In this document: positions 54,871 to 64,000 of the stretch, piece after piece | Numbering within the stretch: position 1 is the stretch's first letter | Layout: each line of letters starts with the position of its first letter | DNA from: Mongoliitalea lutea | Lineage (GTDB): Bacteria; Bacteroidota; Bacteroidia; Cytophagales; Cyclobacteriaceae | Assembly (NCBI RefSeq): GCF_014652135.1 | Contig: NZ_BMYF01000006.1 | Span: 144,162-208,161, forward strand | Direction: 5' to 3' | Length of the DNA stretch: 64,000 nucleotides | Made by a program: the position numbers and the translations under genes | The notes under the pieces: model-generated | Told to the model about the DNA's origin: nothing | The model's database searches: none | Seen by the model: the letters and a program-made list of their open reading frames with translations, nothing else

Positions 54871-55026
54871 ATGAAAAGCCCAAAGAAGCCCCTACAAGCC
54901 CAACCGCTACAGCCCGGTGATTACTACCTCAATGATCAGGGATTGATGGTTTTTACTGCTCAATATCATTTAAAGCGGGGTTACTGCTGCGGGAGCGGTT
55001 GCAAACATTGTCCGTATAAAAAGTAG
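54871..55026 (+). CDS. Small DUF5522 cysteine-rich protein
   Basis: 51 aa, ATG at 54871, TAG at 55024. The body reads GDYYLNDQGLMVFTAQYHL and then KRGYCCGSGCKHCPYK, with four closely spaced Cys as in the short DUF5522 family of Bacteroidota, probably a zinc or metal knuckle. Function unknown. It is divergent from rocD (87 bp from its ATG) and upstream of dnaE. Confidence 0.8.
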   Translation: MKSPKKPLQAQPLQPGDYYLNDQGLMVFTAQYHLKRGYCCGSGCKHCPYKK

Positions 55027-55113
55027 AAATTTTTTTGTGACAATTTCCACCACAAGTTTTTCTCCCTGTGGTTTAAATCTTAATTTGGAATCCCCTTAAA
55101 AATAGGATTGCGT

Positions 55114-58100
55114 ATGTACATCATTTTTGATACCGAAACCACAGGATTGCCAGGCAATTACAATGCCCCCATGGAAGATTTGGACAATTGGCCGCGACTG
55201 GTCCAATTGGCCTGGCAGTTGCATGATGCTTCGGGTAAACTGATTTCCAACAATAATTTCATCGTCAAGCCAGAAGGTTTCACGATTCCATACAATGCCG
55301 AAAAAGTTCACGGGATTTCAACGGCCCGTGCGACAAAGGAAGGACATGATTTACAGGAGGTATTGGCCATTTTTCAAAAAGATGTAGATCAAGCGAAGTA
55401 TTTGGTAGGTCATAATATCGGCTTTGATATCATGGTCGTGGGCGCAGAAATGCTGAGAAAGCAAGTGACCATGACGCTTCGTTCAAAGAAAGAATTGGAT
55501 ACCAAAGACCTTTCTACGGACTTCTGTGCTATTCCTGGTGGGAAAGGTGGCAAATTTAAGTGGCCTACCCTTACTGAATTGCATCAGAAACTCTTCGGTG
55601 TTGGATTTGGAGATGCCCACGATGCTGCTTACGATGTGGATGCGACGGCCAAGTGTTTTTTCGGCTTGATCACCCAAAAGGTAATTGCTCCCGAAGAAGG
55701 ACTCAAAGCTTCCGATGTCATCTATGAAGCGCCCAAACTCGCAGCTGCAAATTTTGCGGCTGTAAAAGATGATACAAAAGCCGCTGCAAAAGAAGTTTTG
55801 AAAGCAGCCGGAAAAGCGGATATCTCCGATATGGAGGATATGCCGTTTACGCATTTGCATGTGCATACCCAATATTCGGTGTTACAGGCCACTTCGGAGA
55901 TACCTGCACTTGTAGCACAAGCCAAAGCACTAGGTATGCAGGCATTAGCCATGACAGACCATGGGAATATGATGGGTGCATTCAACTTTGTGAAAGAGGC
56001 TTTCTCCAAAGAAATCAAGCCTATCATCGGTTGTGAGTTTAATCTTGCCAAGGAAAGAAAAAATAAAAGCCAAAAAGACGATGGTTTTCAGACAGTCTTG
56101 TTAGCGAAAAATAAAGCAGGCTATCATAATTTGGCTAAGTTGGCTTCTTATGCCAATATTGAAGGTTTCTATTATGTACCAAGAATTGACCGAGAGGTAT
56201 TAGTTCAGTATAAAGGAGATTTGATAGCTACCACTGGGGGGTTATGGGGAGAGGTGCCTTACTTGATATTGAATGTTGGGGAAACCCAAGCTGAGGAAGC
56301 CTTTATCTGGTGGAAGGAGCAGTTTGGAGAGGACTTCTATGTAGAGCTCAACCGTCATGGTATTCCTGAAGAGGAAAAAGTGAATGAGGTTTTGTTACAG
56401 TTTGCCCAGAAATATGGCGTGAAATATTTTGCTGCTAACAATACCTATTACAATCAGAAAAATGATGCCAAAGCTCACGATATTTTGCTTTGTGTCAAAG
56501 ATGGGGAGCTGGTAGAAAAGCCTAAAAAGTATGTAGGTAAGCGTGGACGGGAGTTTCGTTACGGTTTTCCAAATGACGAATTCTACTTAAAGAGCCCGGA
56601 GGAGATGAAGGCTTTGTTTGCAGACCTTCCAGAAGCCATTGCCTGTACCCAAGAGATTGTCGATAAAATCGAGCCATACAAATTGCAGCGCGATGTATTG
56701 CTTCCCAAGTTCGATATACCCGAGGAATTCAAAGACCCTCAGGACGACGTGGATGGAGGAAAGCGTGGGGAAAATGCATATTTGCGACACCTAACCTACG
56801 AAGGCGCCAAGCGCCGCTATCCTGTCATCACGGATGAAATAAAAGAGCGGTTGGATTTTGAATTGGCGACCATTGAAAATACAGGGTATCCAGGGTACTT
56901 TCTGATTGTGCAGGACTTTACGGGTGCAGCACGAAAGATGGGAGTTTCAGTAGGGCCGGGAAGGGGTTCCGCAGCGGGTTCGGCCGTAGCGTATTGTATT
57001 GGGATTACCAATGTGGATCCCATTGCATACGATCTCCTTTTTGAGCGTTTTCTGAATCCGGATCGAGTTTCCTTGCCCGATATTGATATTGACTTTGATG
57101 ATGAGGGCCGTCAAAAGGTTATCGATTATGTGATCAATAAATATGGGGCCAATCAAGTAGCCCAAATCATTACTTATGGTACCATGGCGGCGAAATCTGC
57201 CATTAGGGATACGGCGAGGGTGTTGAATTTGCCATTAGCAGAGGCAGATAAATTGGCCAAGCTGGTACCTGATATCAAACTCAAGGCACTATTTGACCTC
57301 AGTAAAGACCGGGCAAAACTGTCGGATAAACTGAAAGGCAATGGGGAGGATATCTCCAAAGCAGATGAATTGATTCGGATTTCCAAAGGAAGTGATGAGC
57401 TCTCACGAACCATCAATCAAGCGAAAGTATTGGAAGGTTCTGTTCGCAATACGGGTATTCATGCCTGCGGGGTGATTATTACACCAGATGATATTACCAA
57501 CTTTGTTCCGGTAGCTTTAGCTAAGGATTCGGATATGGTATGTACCCAATTTGACAACTCGGTGGTGGAGAGTGCCGGCTTGTTGAAGATGGACTTTTTG
57601 GGGCTCAAGACACTAACGCTTATCAAAGATGCTTGCAGGATTGTGAAAGAGAGGCATGGAATTGAGTTGGATCCGGATGAATTTCCCATCGATGATGTCA
57701 AAACATACGAGCTATTCCAACGTGGTGAAACGGTAGGTATCTTCCAGTACGAATCCCCTGGGATGCAAAAATACATGCGGGAGTTGAAGCCGACGGTGTT
57801 TGCAGATTTGATTGCCATGAACGCATTGTACCGTCCAGGGCCACTCGAATATATTCCGTCCTTCATTAAACGGAAGCATGGGCACGAACCAATCACCTAT
57901 GATTTGGATGACATGCAGGAGTATTTGGAGGAGACCTACGGGATTACGGTTTACCAAGAGCAGGTGATGTTGTTGTCTCAAAAGCTGGCGGGCTTTACCA
58001 AAGGTGAGGCGGATGTCTTGCGTAAGGCTATGGGTAAGAAGCAGAAGGATGTCTTGGATAAGATGAAGCCTAAATTTGTAGAGCAGGCTTCTGCTAAGGG

Positions 58101-59400
58101 GCATGATGCAAAAAAACTCGAGAAAATATGGAAAGACTGGGAGGCTTTTGCATCCTATGCATTCAATAAATCCCACTCGACATGTTATGCCTGGGTAGCC
58201 TATCAAACAGCTTATCTGAAAGCCCATTATCCAGCGGAATACATGGCTTCTGTATTGAGTAATAACATGAATGACCTGACTCAGGTGACTTTCTTTATGG
58301 AAGAATGTAAGCGTATGGGGATTGCGGTATTAGGGCCTGATGTGAATGAATCTAAATCTGGATTCACCGTAAACAAAGATGGGCAAATCCGTTTCGGGAT
58401 GGCTGCGATTAAGGGTGTTGGTTCTGCTGCGGTGGATGCCATTGTAGAAGAGCGGGAGACTAAAGGCAAATACAGCAATATTTTTGAGTTCTGTAAGCGA
58501 GTCAATACGCGAGCATTGAATAAGAAAACCTTAGAGTCTTTGGCAATGGCGGGAAGTTTTGATTGCTTTCCACAATATCACCGCAGACAATACTTAGAGG
58601 CGCCTGATGGAGAGGCACCTTTATTGGAAAAGGCTGTGCGTTATGCCCAAAAAGTACAGCAAGAGGCAGATAGTGCACAGGTAAGTTTGTTTGGAGGAGG
58701 TGGAGGTATGGAAGTGCCGCTTCCGTCCGTTCCTTCCATGGAGCCATTCAGCCAATTGCAGCAATTGAACATTGAGAAAGAGGTGGTTGGTCTATTTATC
58801 ACGGGTCATCCGCTCGATCAGTTCAAAGTAGAGATTGAATCCTTTACCAATACTAGTTTACCGGAATTTACAGACATTGATGGTCTCAGGAAGAAAGGCG
58901 ATATCAAAACTGCCGGCATGGTTACTTCTTTTGCTCACAGGACCACCAAGACGGGTAAACCATTTGGTACCTTGACCTTGGAGGATTATTCCGGTGGACA
59001 TACCTTCTTTATTTTTGGAGATGACTATGTGAAGTTTAAAGAATACTTCATGAACGGGTGGTTCTTGTTTATCACAGGAGGAGTTTTCCAAAGTAAATGG
59101 AAGGAAAATGAATATGAGTTTAAGATTGGTACGATGGCTTTACTCAGTGAGGTGAGGGGCAAGATGGTCAAAGGATTACGGATCAATATTGATTTGGATG
59201 ATTTGACCTATGATTTGATGGAGAAATTGGAGGCTATCACCAGCAAGTATAAAGGAGATGCAAAGCTGCATATCAACGTCATTGACTCCAAGGAGAACAT
59301 TACCTTGGATTTAGTTTCCAAAAATTACAGGGTAGATCCATCCAATGAAATGATCAAGGATTTGGGGCAGATTCCAGAGGTAGTGTATCAGATTTTATAA
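55114..59400 (+). CDS. dnaE: DNA polymerase III alpha subunit with fused 3'-5' exonuclease domain
   Basis: 1428 aa from the ATG at 55114 (a TTG two codons earlier is also possible). Residues 1-190 are a DnaQ-type DEDDh exonuclease: IIFDTETTGLPG (DxE), LVGHNIGFDIMV and HDAAYDVDATAKC. The PHP domain begins near residue 245 (FTHLHVHTQYSV). The C-family polymerase core carries PDIDIDFDDEGRQKVIDYV near residue 655. Helix-hairpin-helix and OB-fold regions follow (KTAGMVTSFAHRTTKTGKPF near 1265). It is the replicative polymerase with built-in proofreading. Most bacteria encode the exonuclease separately. Confidence 0.97.
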   Translation: MYIIFDTETTGLPGNYNAPMEDLDNWPRLVQLAWQLHDASGKLISNNNFIVKPEGFTIPYNAEKVHGISTARATKEGHDLQEVLAIFQKDVDQAKYLVGHNIGFDIMVVGAEMLRKQVTMTLRSKKELDTKDLSTDFCAIPGGKGGKFKWPTLTELHQKLFGVGFGDAHDAAYDVDATAKCFFGLITQKVIAPEEGLKASDVIYEAPKLAAANFAAVKDDTKAAAKEVLKAAGKADISDMEDMPFTHLHVHTQYSVLQATSEIPALVAQAKALGMQALAMTDHGNMMGAFNFVKEAFSKEIKPIIGCEFNLAKERKNKSQKDDGFQTVLLAKNKAGYHNLAKLASYANIEGFYYVPRIDREVLVQYKGDLIATTGGLWGEVPYLILNVGETQAEEAFIWWKEQFGEDFYVELNRHGIPEEEKVNEVLLQFAQKYGVKYFAANNTYYNQKNDAKAHDILLCVKDGELVEKPKKYVGKRGREFRYGFPNDEFYLKSPEEMKALFADLPEAIACTQEIVDKIEPYKLQRDVLLPKFDIPEEFKDPQDDVDGGKRGENAYLRHLTYEGAKRRYPVITDEIKERLDFELATIENTGYPGYFLIVQDFTGAARKMGVSVGPGRGSAAGSAVAYCIGITNVDPIAYDLLFERFLNPDRVSLPDIDIDFDDEGRQKVIDYVINKYGANQVAQIITYGTMAAKSAIRDTARVLNLPLAEADKLAKLVPDIKLKALFDLSKDRAKLSDKLKGNGEDISKADELIRISKGSDELSRTINQAKVLEGSVRNTGIHACGVIITPDDITNFVPVALAKDSDMVCTQFDNSVVESAGLLKMDFLGLKTLTLIKDACRIVKERHGIELDPDEFPIDDVKTYELFQRGETVGIFQYESPGMQKYMRELKPTVFADLIAMNALYRPGPLEYIPSFIKRKHGHEPITYDLDDMQEYLEETYGITVYQEQVMLLSQKLAGFTKGEADVLRKAMGKKQKDVLDKMKPKFVEQASAKGHDAKKLEKIWKDWEAFASYAFNKSHSTCYAWVAYQTAYLKAHYPAEYMASVLSNNMNDLTQVTFFMEECKRMGIAVLGPDVNESKSGFTVNKDGQIRFGMAAIKGVGSAAVDAIVEERETKGKYSNIFEFCKRVNTRALNKKTLESLAMAGSFDCFPQYHRRQYLEAPDGEAPLLEKAVRYAQKVQQEADSAQVSLFGGGGGMEVPLPSVPSMEPFSQLQQLNIEKEVVGLFITGHPLDQFKVEIESFTNTSLPEFTDIDGLRKKGDIKTAGMVTSFAHRTTKTGKPFGTLTLEDYSGGHTFFIFGDDYVKFKEYFMNGWFLFITGGVFQSKWKENEYEFKIGTMALLSEVRGKMVKGLRINIDLDDLTYDLMEKLEAITSKYKGDAKLHINVIDSKENITLDLVSKNYRVDPSNEMIKDLGQIPEVVYQIL

Positions 59401-59514
59401 TCAGAGATTCATACCTAAAAATGAACCATTCATGAATTTGGAATGAACTTATTTTAAGTGAATTGAATTTATAAGTATATTCGAAAATCGAAGTACAATT
59501 AAAAGACATAGATA

Positions 59515-59835
59515 ATGGCAAAAGCAATCGAAATTACTGATGCAAACTTTGAAGAAGTATTAAAATCAGATAAACCAGTGCTAGTAGATTTTTGGGCTGA
59601 GTGGTGCGGTCCATGTAAAATGATCGGTCCAATCGTTGAAGAATTGGCAGGTGATTATGAAGGCAAAGCAGTGATTGGAAAAGTGGACGTGGATGCAAAT
59701 CCAGCGGTTGCTTCTGCTTTGGGCATCAGAAGTATTCCTACGTTGATGTTTTTCAAAAACGGAGAGTTGGTAGATAAGCAGGTAGGTGCAGTTCCAAAGG
59801 CTGTATTATCTCAGAAGTTGGACGCTCAATTATAA
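59515..59835 (+). CDS. trxA: Thioredoxin
   Basis: 106 aa. Active site [14 protein letters not shown] (WCGPC) near residue 30 and the cis-Pro loop [14 protein letters not shown], a standard cytoplasmic thioredoxin. It reduces disulfides in ribonucleotide reductase and other enzymes. Transcribed alone, ending at a terminator. TATATTCG at about 59476 may be its -7 box. Confidence 0.97.
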   Translation: MAKAIEITDANFEEVLKSDKPVLVDFWAEWCGPCKMIGPIVEELAGDYEGKAVIGKVDVDANPAVASALGIRSIPTLMFFKNGELVDKQVGAVPKAVLSQKLDAQL

Positions 59836-59851
59836 GAAGCTTACAGAATAG

Positions 59852-59890
59852 ATAAAAACCACCAGGGAGACTTCGGTGGTTTTTTCATTT
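59852..59890. terminator. Bidirectional terminator between trxA and the chromate transporter
   Basis: Stem AAAACCACC / GGTGGTTTT (59855-59863, 59875-59883) with an 11-nt loop and A/T runs. Confidence 0.8.
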
Positions 59891-61087
59891 TTAAAAAAAC
59901 CAATTGTAGCCAATACCTGCCACAATCCCAATAATGATAATCAGTGGAGAGCTTAATTTTGTAAATTGAAGCAAGAGGTACGTGCCAAAGATTGCAAGAA
60001 TATTAAAAAGGTTAGCGTCAAGAGGCTCAAAAAGCAAATAAGCAGCAGCAATCAACATCCCACAGCTGACGGCATTGATTCCCTCCAAGGCAGCCCTTAC
60101 AGGTCTATATTTTTTTAATTGGTCCCAAAATCGGATCACAAAGAAAATCAGGAAGGTACCCGGCAGGAAAATTCCTGCTGCGGCGATAAAGCCGCCTGTC
60201 AATAAACCTGGGATGCCATACTCACGCATAGACAAGGCACCGACGTAGGAACTGATACTAAAAGTTGGTCCAGGGATGCCTTGGGAAATACCATAGCCGG
60301 TCAAGAATTCCTGGGAGCTCAAGAATTTTTTAAATTCCACAAACTCGGTGTATAGATATGGGACCAATACTTGCCCACCTCCGAATATCAAAGAGCCATT
60401 TCGATAGAAATTTTCAAATAAGAGCACCGATTGATTTTTGGTAATAGCTCCCAAGACAGCTGCTACTACTAAAACACCTCCCCAAAGGAAAAAATTGGAC
60501 CAATTGATCAGGAGTTTTTTATCCCCATCTTCTTTGGGTTGTTCTCTAAATTTGAGTGAAGTACTGACACCACCTACAACCAATAGTAAGGGGAAAACAT
60601 AGGGGGAATTATAGAAGAAAGAAACAAAGGCAGACAACATCATCAGTACTGTTGCTTCGGAGGTTTTGACCATTTTAAAAATGGTTTTTTGGGCAGCATA
60701 GATGATGAAGCCAATAGCCATGGGCTGGATAAATTTGGCGAAATTGAGTGCTCCGGGAGTGTTTTCCTGCAAAAAATCAATCAGAAAAGCAGCAGCTATC
60801 ATTAGAATCGTTGCTGGTAAAATCCAAACAAAAAGTGAGAGATAGGCTAGGTTTGGACCACCTATTCTGTATCCGATAGCAGAGATTGTTTGAGTGGATG
60901 TGGGTCCTGGAAGAATTTGGCAAAGTGCATTGAGCTCCCACAATTCTTCTTCTTTGATATAGCCCCTTTTTTTGACCATCAGGTCAAGGACCATGGCAAG
61001 GAATGCCTGAGGTCCTCCAAAAGCCGTTACGGAAAGTAGCAATACATCCTGTAAGTAGAGATAATACCGTACTTTCCGTACCGACAT
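59891..61087 (-). CDS. chrA: Chromate transporter (CHR family, two-domain)
   Basis: 398 aa with two CHR domains: first LSVTAFGGPQAFLAMV and LCQILPGPTSTQTISAIGYR, second GSLIFGGGQVLVPYLYTEF and GISQGIPGPTFSISSYVGAL. About ten membrane helices. In proteobacteria this family exports chromate, using the resemblance to sulfate. Here the true substrate is unknown. Five bp after the 2OG-oxygenase gene, so probably in one transcript with it. Confidence 0.92.
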   Translation of the reverse strand: MSVRKVRYYLYLQDVLLLSVTAFGGPQAFLAMVLDLMVKKRGYIKEEELWELNALCQILPGPTSTQTISAIGYRIGGPNLAYLSLFVWILPATILMIAAAFLIDFLQENTPGALNFAKFIQPMAIGFIIYAAQKTIFKMVKTSEATVLMMLSAFVSFFYNSPYVFPLLLVVGGVSTSLKFREQPKEDGDKKLLINWSNFFLWGGVLVVAAVLGAITKNQSVLLFENFYRNGSLIFGGGQVLVPYLYTEFVEFKKFLSSQEFLTGYGISQGIPGPTFSISSYVGALSMREYGIPGLLTGGFIAAAGIFLPGTFLIFFVIRFWDQLKKYRPVRAALEGINAVSCGMLIAAAYLLFEPLDANLFNILAIFGTYLLLQFTKLSSPLIIIIGIVAGIGYNWFF

Positions 61088-61092
61088 AGGAA

Positions 61093-62073
61093 TTATTTTT
61101 TAAGTCCTAATTCTCTTAGACGCTCATCGAGGAATTTACCCGCTGTAGCATCTGCAAATTGTTTTGGATTTTGTTCATCCACACAGCTATCCAAGCAAGT
61201 CAAATCCATTTCCGAACGCGGATGCATGAAGAAAGGGATAGAGTATCTGCTTGTGTGCATCAATTCTCTTGGTGGGTTCACCACACGGTGGATGGTAGAC
61301 TTTAATTTCTTGTTGGTCAGACGCTCCAACATATCACCCACATTCACGACCAATTGGTCTGGTAAGGCGGTGATTGGGATCCACTTACCATCTCTTCTCA
61401 ATACCTGTAAGCCATCCGCAGAAGCACCCATTAACAGTGTGATCAAATTGATGTCACCATGCTCTGCAGCACGAACTGCATCAGCTGGAACTTCTTCAGG
61501 GTTTTCGATAGGGAAGTAATGGATTTGTCTCAAAATAGAGTTTCCATAGGCTACTTTATCCTCAAAGTAATCTTCTTCCAAACCTAGGTGCAAGGCGATT
61601 GCTTTCAGCATGTTTTTGCCCGCGGCTTCCAAGGTTTTGTAAATTTCTAAAGCTACCTCCTTGAATTCTGGTAATTCTGCAGGCCAGATATTGGCAGGGT
61701 ACTCAGCTTTGATAGGGTCTGAATCCGGGATATCAGAAAGCTCCTGACCTACATGGTAGAATTCTTTCAAATCGCCCGTATTTCTTCCTTTGGCATGTTC
61801 TTTTCCTTTACCGGTGTATCCTCTCTGGAAACCGATTTCAGGTTTTTCATATTGCGTTTTCACCTCATCGGAAAAGGTGAAAAATTCTTTGATGACTGAA
61901 TACAGACGATCCTGAAGCTCTTTGCTCAGACCGTGCCCTTTGATTGCTACGAAACCAATGTTTTGATAAGCGTCGCCAAGTTTATTGACAAAAGCGGCTT
62001 TTTTGCTTGCATCTCCGGAAGTGAAATCTGCTAAATCCAAAGATGGGATTTCATCATATAAAATCTCTGTCAT
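61093..62073 (-). CDS. 2-oxoglutarate/Fe(II)-dependent oxygenase (isopenicillin N synthase-like)
   Basis: 326 aa. N-terminal DIOX_N part (GDAYQNIGFVAIKGHGLS), then the jelly-roll core with metal ligands His and Asp in AAEHGDINLITLL and the second His in LKSTIHRVVNP, followed by the 2OG-binding RYSIPFF. Cytoplasmic. Substrate not predictable. Co-directional with and just upstream of the chromate transporter. Confidence 0.93.
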   Translation of the reverse strand: MTEILYDEIPSLDLADFTSGDASKKAAFVNKLGDAYQNIGFVAIKGHGLSKELQDRLYSVIKEFFTFSDEVKTQYEKPEIGFQRGYTGKGKEHAKGRNTGDLKEFYHVGQELSDIPDSDPIKAEYPANIWPAELPEFKEVALEIYKTLEAAGKNMLKAIALHLGLEEDYFEDKVAYGNSILRQIHYFPIENPEEVPADAVRAAEHGDINLITLLMGASADGLQVLRRDGKWIPITALPDQLVVNVGDMLERLTNKKLKSTIHRVVNPPRELMHTSRYSIPFFMHPRSEMDLTCLDSCVDEQNPKQFADATAGKFLDERLRELGLKK

Positions 62074-62154
62074 ATTTTAGGTTATATTTACTGTCGCAAG
62101 TTACGAGTTTTTGCGTTAAAATTAATTGTTCTATCGTTTAAGAGCTATTCTGTC

Positions 62155-62919
62155 ATGAAAAGGGTCAACTTAGTTGTTGTTTTAGGTATATTGATAATTG
62201 GTTTTTCCTGTGATTCTTCCAAGGAAAAGCAAGAGGAAAAAGTCATTGCTCAAGAAAGTACTATGGAGGATGTGCCGAAGCCTGATATCAGTTTTTATTT
62301 TTATGAAGAGTCCAATGAATATCCTGATGCAATTATTGAAATGTATACACCTTTAGGGAATCAAGTCTTTCGACCAGGTAAAGTTCCTTTTGAGTTTAAT
62401 ATCAAAAATTTCCCTTTTGATGCAGGTTTGGGAGGGTTTCAGTTGAAGATGATTTTGAATAGTGGAGACCCCGTTGGGTATAATTCCCCTATTTTTCAGC
62501 GAGAACTCAAAGAGGGAACTTATCGGGTGGTTGCGTATCTGGTGGATGCCAACGGACTTGCTTTGAAATCCTTTGGGAATTATGTAGATCGGGATTTTAG
62601 AGTGGGTGATACCCGTCCTTTTCCATACCAAGCAGAACCATACATAGTATTGAATAAACCTACCAATAACCAAGAACTGATGGAAGGAGAGGAGTTGATT
62701 ATTGATTTTTTACTCTTGGGCGGTGAAATGGATTTGGATCAGTTGAAGGTAGATATACGTTTAAATGATTTACATTATGAAGTAGAGCAGGTCATGCCTG
62801 TCCGAGTAGCGAATCTTCCAAAAGGAGACTATCAATTGACGGTGTCTTTGTTGAAAAAATCAGGTAAGGAATTGGATGGGCCATTTTCGTCTGCAAAGAA
62901 ATCTATCCGAATAAAATAG
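62155..62919 (+). CDS. Hypothetical lipoprotein
   Basis: 254 aa. The signal peptide ends in a lipobox (IIGFSCDSS), so it is lipid-anchored. The mature region looks like two beta-sandwich modules (about 45-150 and 160-250): GNQVFRPGKVPFEFNIKNFP and EPYIVLNKPTNNQELMEGEE both have the feel of immunoglobulin-like folds. No catalytic motif seen and no family recognised. Divergent from the 2OG-oxygenase. Confidence 0.75.
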   Translation: MKRVNLVVVLGILIIGFSCDSSKEKQEEKVIAQESTMEDVPKPDISFYFYEESNEYPDAIIEMYTPLGNQVFRPGKVPFEFNIKNFPFDAGLGGFQLKMILNSGDPVGYNSPIFQRELKEGTYRVVAYLVDANGLALKSFGNYVDRDFRVGDTRPFPYQAEPYIVLNKPTNNQELMEGEELIIDFLLLGGEMDLDQLKVDIRLNDLHYEVEQVMPVRVANLPKGDYQLTVSLLKKSGKELDGPFSSAKKSIRIK

Positions 62920-62920
62920 A

Positions 62921-63763
62921 CTACTGTCGAATTTCTTTTTCTAATTGTGTGGCAATGTTACGGATGATTTCTTCTGCATGCTCCAACTCGTCAAATCCTT
63001 CGACAATGATTGACATGATAAGGGTTTGATTTCCTGATTGTAAGATAGCTGCATCCCCACGTACATAATCAAGGGTGCCTGTTTTATTATAAGAAGTATA
63101 GGTTGGAACTGCTTCAGCGATAAGGCTTTTGTCTTCGCAGTTTTGTAACAGATTTAGGAAAATCACCTTTGATTCATCATTCAAAATCTCCCCATTCCAA
63201 ACGGCTTCTAATAGCAAGACTAAATCCATTGCAGAGGTATAATTTTGTTTACCCTCTTCAATAGCTTGAAAGTCCATCATCAATCTATTGAGGGATGTTT
63301 GCTGTAGCCCATAATCTTGGATTCTTTGGTTGATCCATGGCATGCCAAGATAGTTGATCAGAATATTTGTAGCGGTATTGTCAGATGTCCGGATCATTTC
63401 AGCAGCTAAAAAGCCAAGCGTAACTGATTGATTGGATCCATGATGTTGGAGTTCGCCGGCTCCTCCAACAATTTCATCCTCTTGGATGATGTGTATGTCA
63501 TCCATGGATAGGGTGCCTTGTTCTACTTTTTCTAAAAAAGCAGTAAGAATGGGGATTTTTATCAGGCTGGCAGATGGTGTGATTTTTGTACTTAATCGTG
63601 CTATGCCACTAGTAGGGCTTTCAAGTTTATGGACTACAAAGCTTACATTGATTTTTGGGTTTAAAGAATTGATATACTGATGTGTACTCGTTTGCGAAAA
63701 GCTTGAAGTGATGGTGGAAAAAAGAATTGTTGCTAATAGAAAACCGATTTTTTTCATGAGCAT
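62921..63763 (-). CDS. Class A beta-lactamase-like serine hydrolase
   Basis: 280 aa (ATG at 63763; a second ATG at 63757). Signal peptide to about residue 23. The three penicilloyl-hydrolase motifs are intact: S66-L-I-K69 in TPSASLIKIP, SDN in IRTSDNTATN, KTG in YNKTGTLDYVRGDAA. An omega-loop Glu166 equivalent may be in DFQAIEEGKQN. It could be a beta-lactamase of the Bacteroidota type or a cell-wall peptidase; resistance is not implied by sequence alone. Converges with the lipoprotein gene, one base apart. Confidence 0.88.
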   Translation of the reverse strand: MLMKKIGFLLATILFSTITSSFSQTSTHQYINSLNPKINVSFVVHKLESPTSGIARLSTKITPSASLIKIPILTAFLEKVEQGTLSMDDIHIIQEDEIVGGAGELQHHGSNQSVTLGFLAAEMIRTSDNTATNILINYLGMPWINQRIQDYGLQQTSLNRLMMDFQAIEEGKQNYTSAMDLVLLLEAVWNGEILNDESKVIFLNLLQNCEDKSLIAEAVPTYTSYNKTGTLDYVRGDAAILQSGNQTLIMSIIVEGFDELEHAEEIIRNIATQLEKEIRQ

Positions 63764-63900
63764 AGAGATTCAAAATTATACTATTGCATTAAATTATTTT
63801 GTTTAAATCATTAGAAAAGGGCATATTTATTGTTCAGCCAGTCACCGAAATGTTTAACCTATGAATTGCGGTTTCTACTAACCGATAACAAATCAAAAAT

Positions 63901-63932
63901 CACTAGTGTCCGACTAAAGTCGGCCATTAGTG
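63901..63932. repeat. Nested inverted repeat near the window edge
   Basis: CCGACT-AA-AGTCGG (63910-63923) inside a weaker outer pair CACTAGTG / ATTAGTG. It may be a dispersed hairpin or the end of an insertion sequence lying outside the window. The rest of 63764-64000 shows no gene. Confidence 0.5.
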
Positions 63933-64000
63933 AAAATTGTTTGAAAGGAATAAATATAGCTACTCTTTCTGTTATGAATGAAAAGTAAGCCCCTATGTTG

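Overview
The window looks like chromosomal DNA of a Bacteroidota bacterium, most likely Cytophagales and close to the Algoriphagus/Cyclobacterium group. Reasons: promoters of the TAnnTTTG type, a dcw cluster in the order mraZ-rsmH-ftsL-ftsI-murE-mraY-murD-ftsW-murG-murC-ftsQ-ftsA-ftsZ, a DnaE polymerase with an N-terminal proofreading exonuclease, DUF3108 and DUF5522 proteins and an OprP-like porin. The genus is inferred from gene content only.

Layout. 1-2.1 kb: a LytTR-type response regulator (cut by the window edge), its LytS-like kinase and a LiaF-like envelope protein, read leftwards behind a candidate promoter with a 21-bp tandem repeat. 2.1-9.3 kb: ispD, queA, a MacB-like permease, recA, a DUF3108 protein and a PhoB/PhoR-like pair. 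9.3-13.4 kb: amino-acid permease, gpsA and a PlsB-like acyltransferase. 13.6-17.3 kb: polyprenyl synthase, an SLC13 carrier and a TlpA-like lipoprotein. 17.4-33.1 kb: the complete dcw cluster, tightly overlapped, preceded by three 10-bp-phased MraZ boxes. 33.1-35.9 kb: FMN reductase, purine nucleoside phosphorylase and an M20 peptidase.

35.9-41.2 kb is an accessory, repeat-rich region: a decayed copy of the tail of a redoxin gene, the intact redoxin gene, five copies of a multi-hairpin repeat unit, a small HUH (Y1) transposase lying between two of those units, and an HTH-Fic protein with two matching palindromes in front of it. This hairpin array plus transposase is the best candidate here for an unusual system: a RAYT/REP-like partnership. 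41.2-46.2 kb: a GroES-like protein, dnaK with a sigma54-like motif upstream, a beta-propeller fragment, a MOSC protein and a putative outer-membrane protein.

46.3-49.3 kb is a second accessory insert, bordered by hemB on one side and a deleted copy of the hemB 3' end on the other. It holds a secreted lipoprotein plus HExxH metalloprotease that looks like one gene broken by an in-frame TGA and preceded by a nine-base C tract able to switch the reading frame. 49.3-64 kb returns to housekeeping: hemB, a TlpA redoxin, porin, HAD phosphatase, ornithine aminotransferase, a small DUF5522 protein, the exonuclease-DnaE fusion, thioredoxin, a chromate transporter, a 2OG-Fe(II) oxygenase, a lipoprotein and a class A beta-lactamase-like hydrolase. 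No rRNA, tRNA or CRISPR array was seen.
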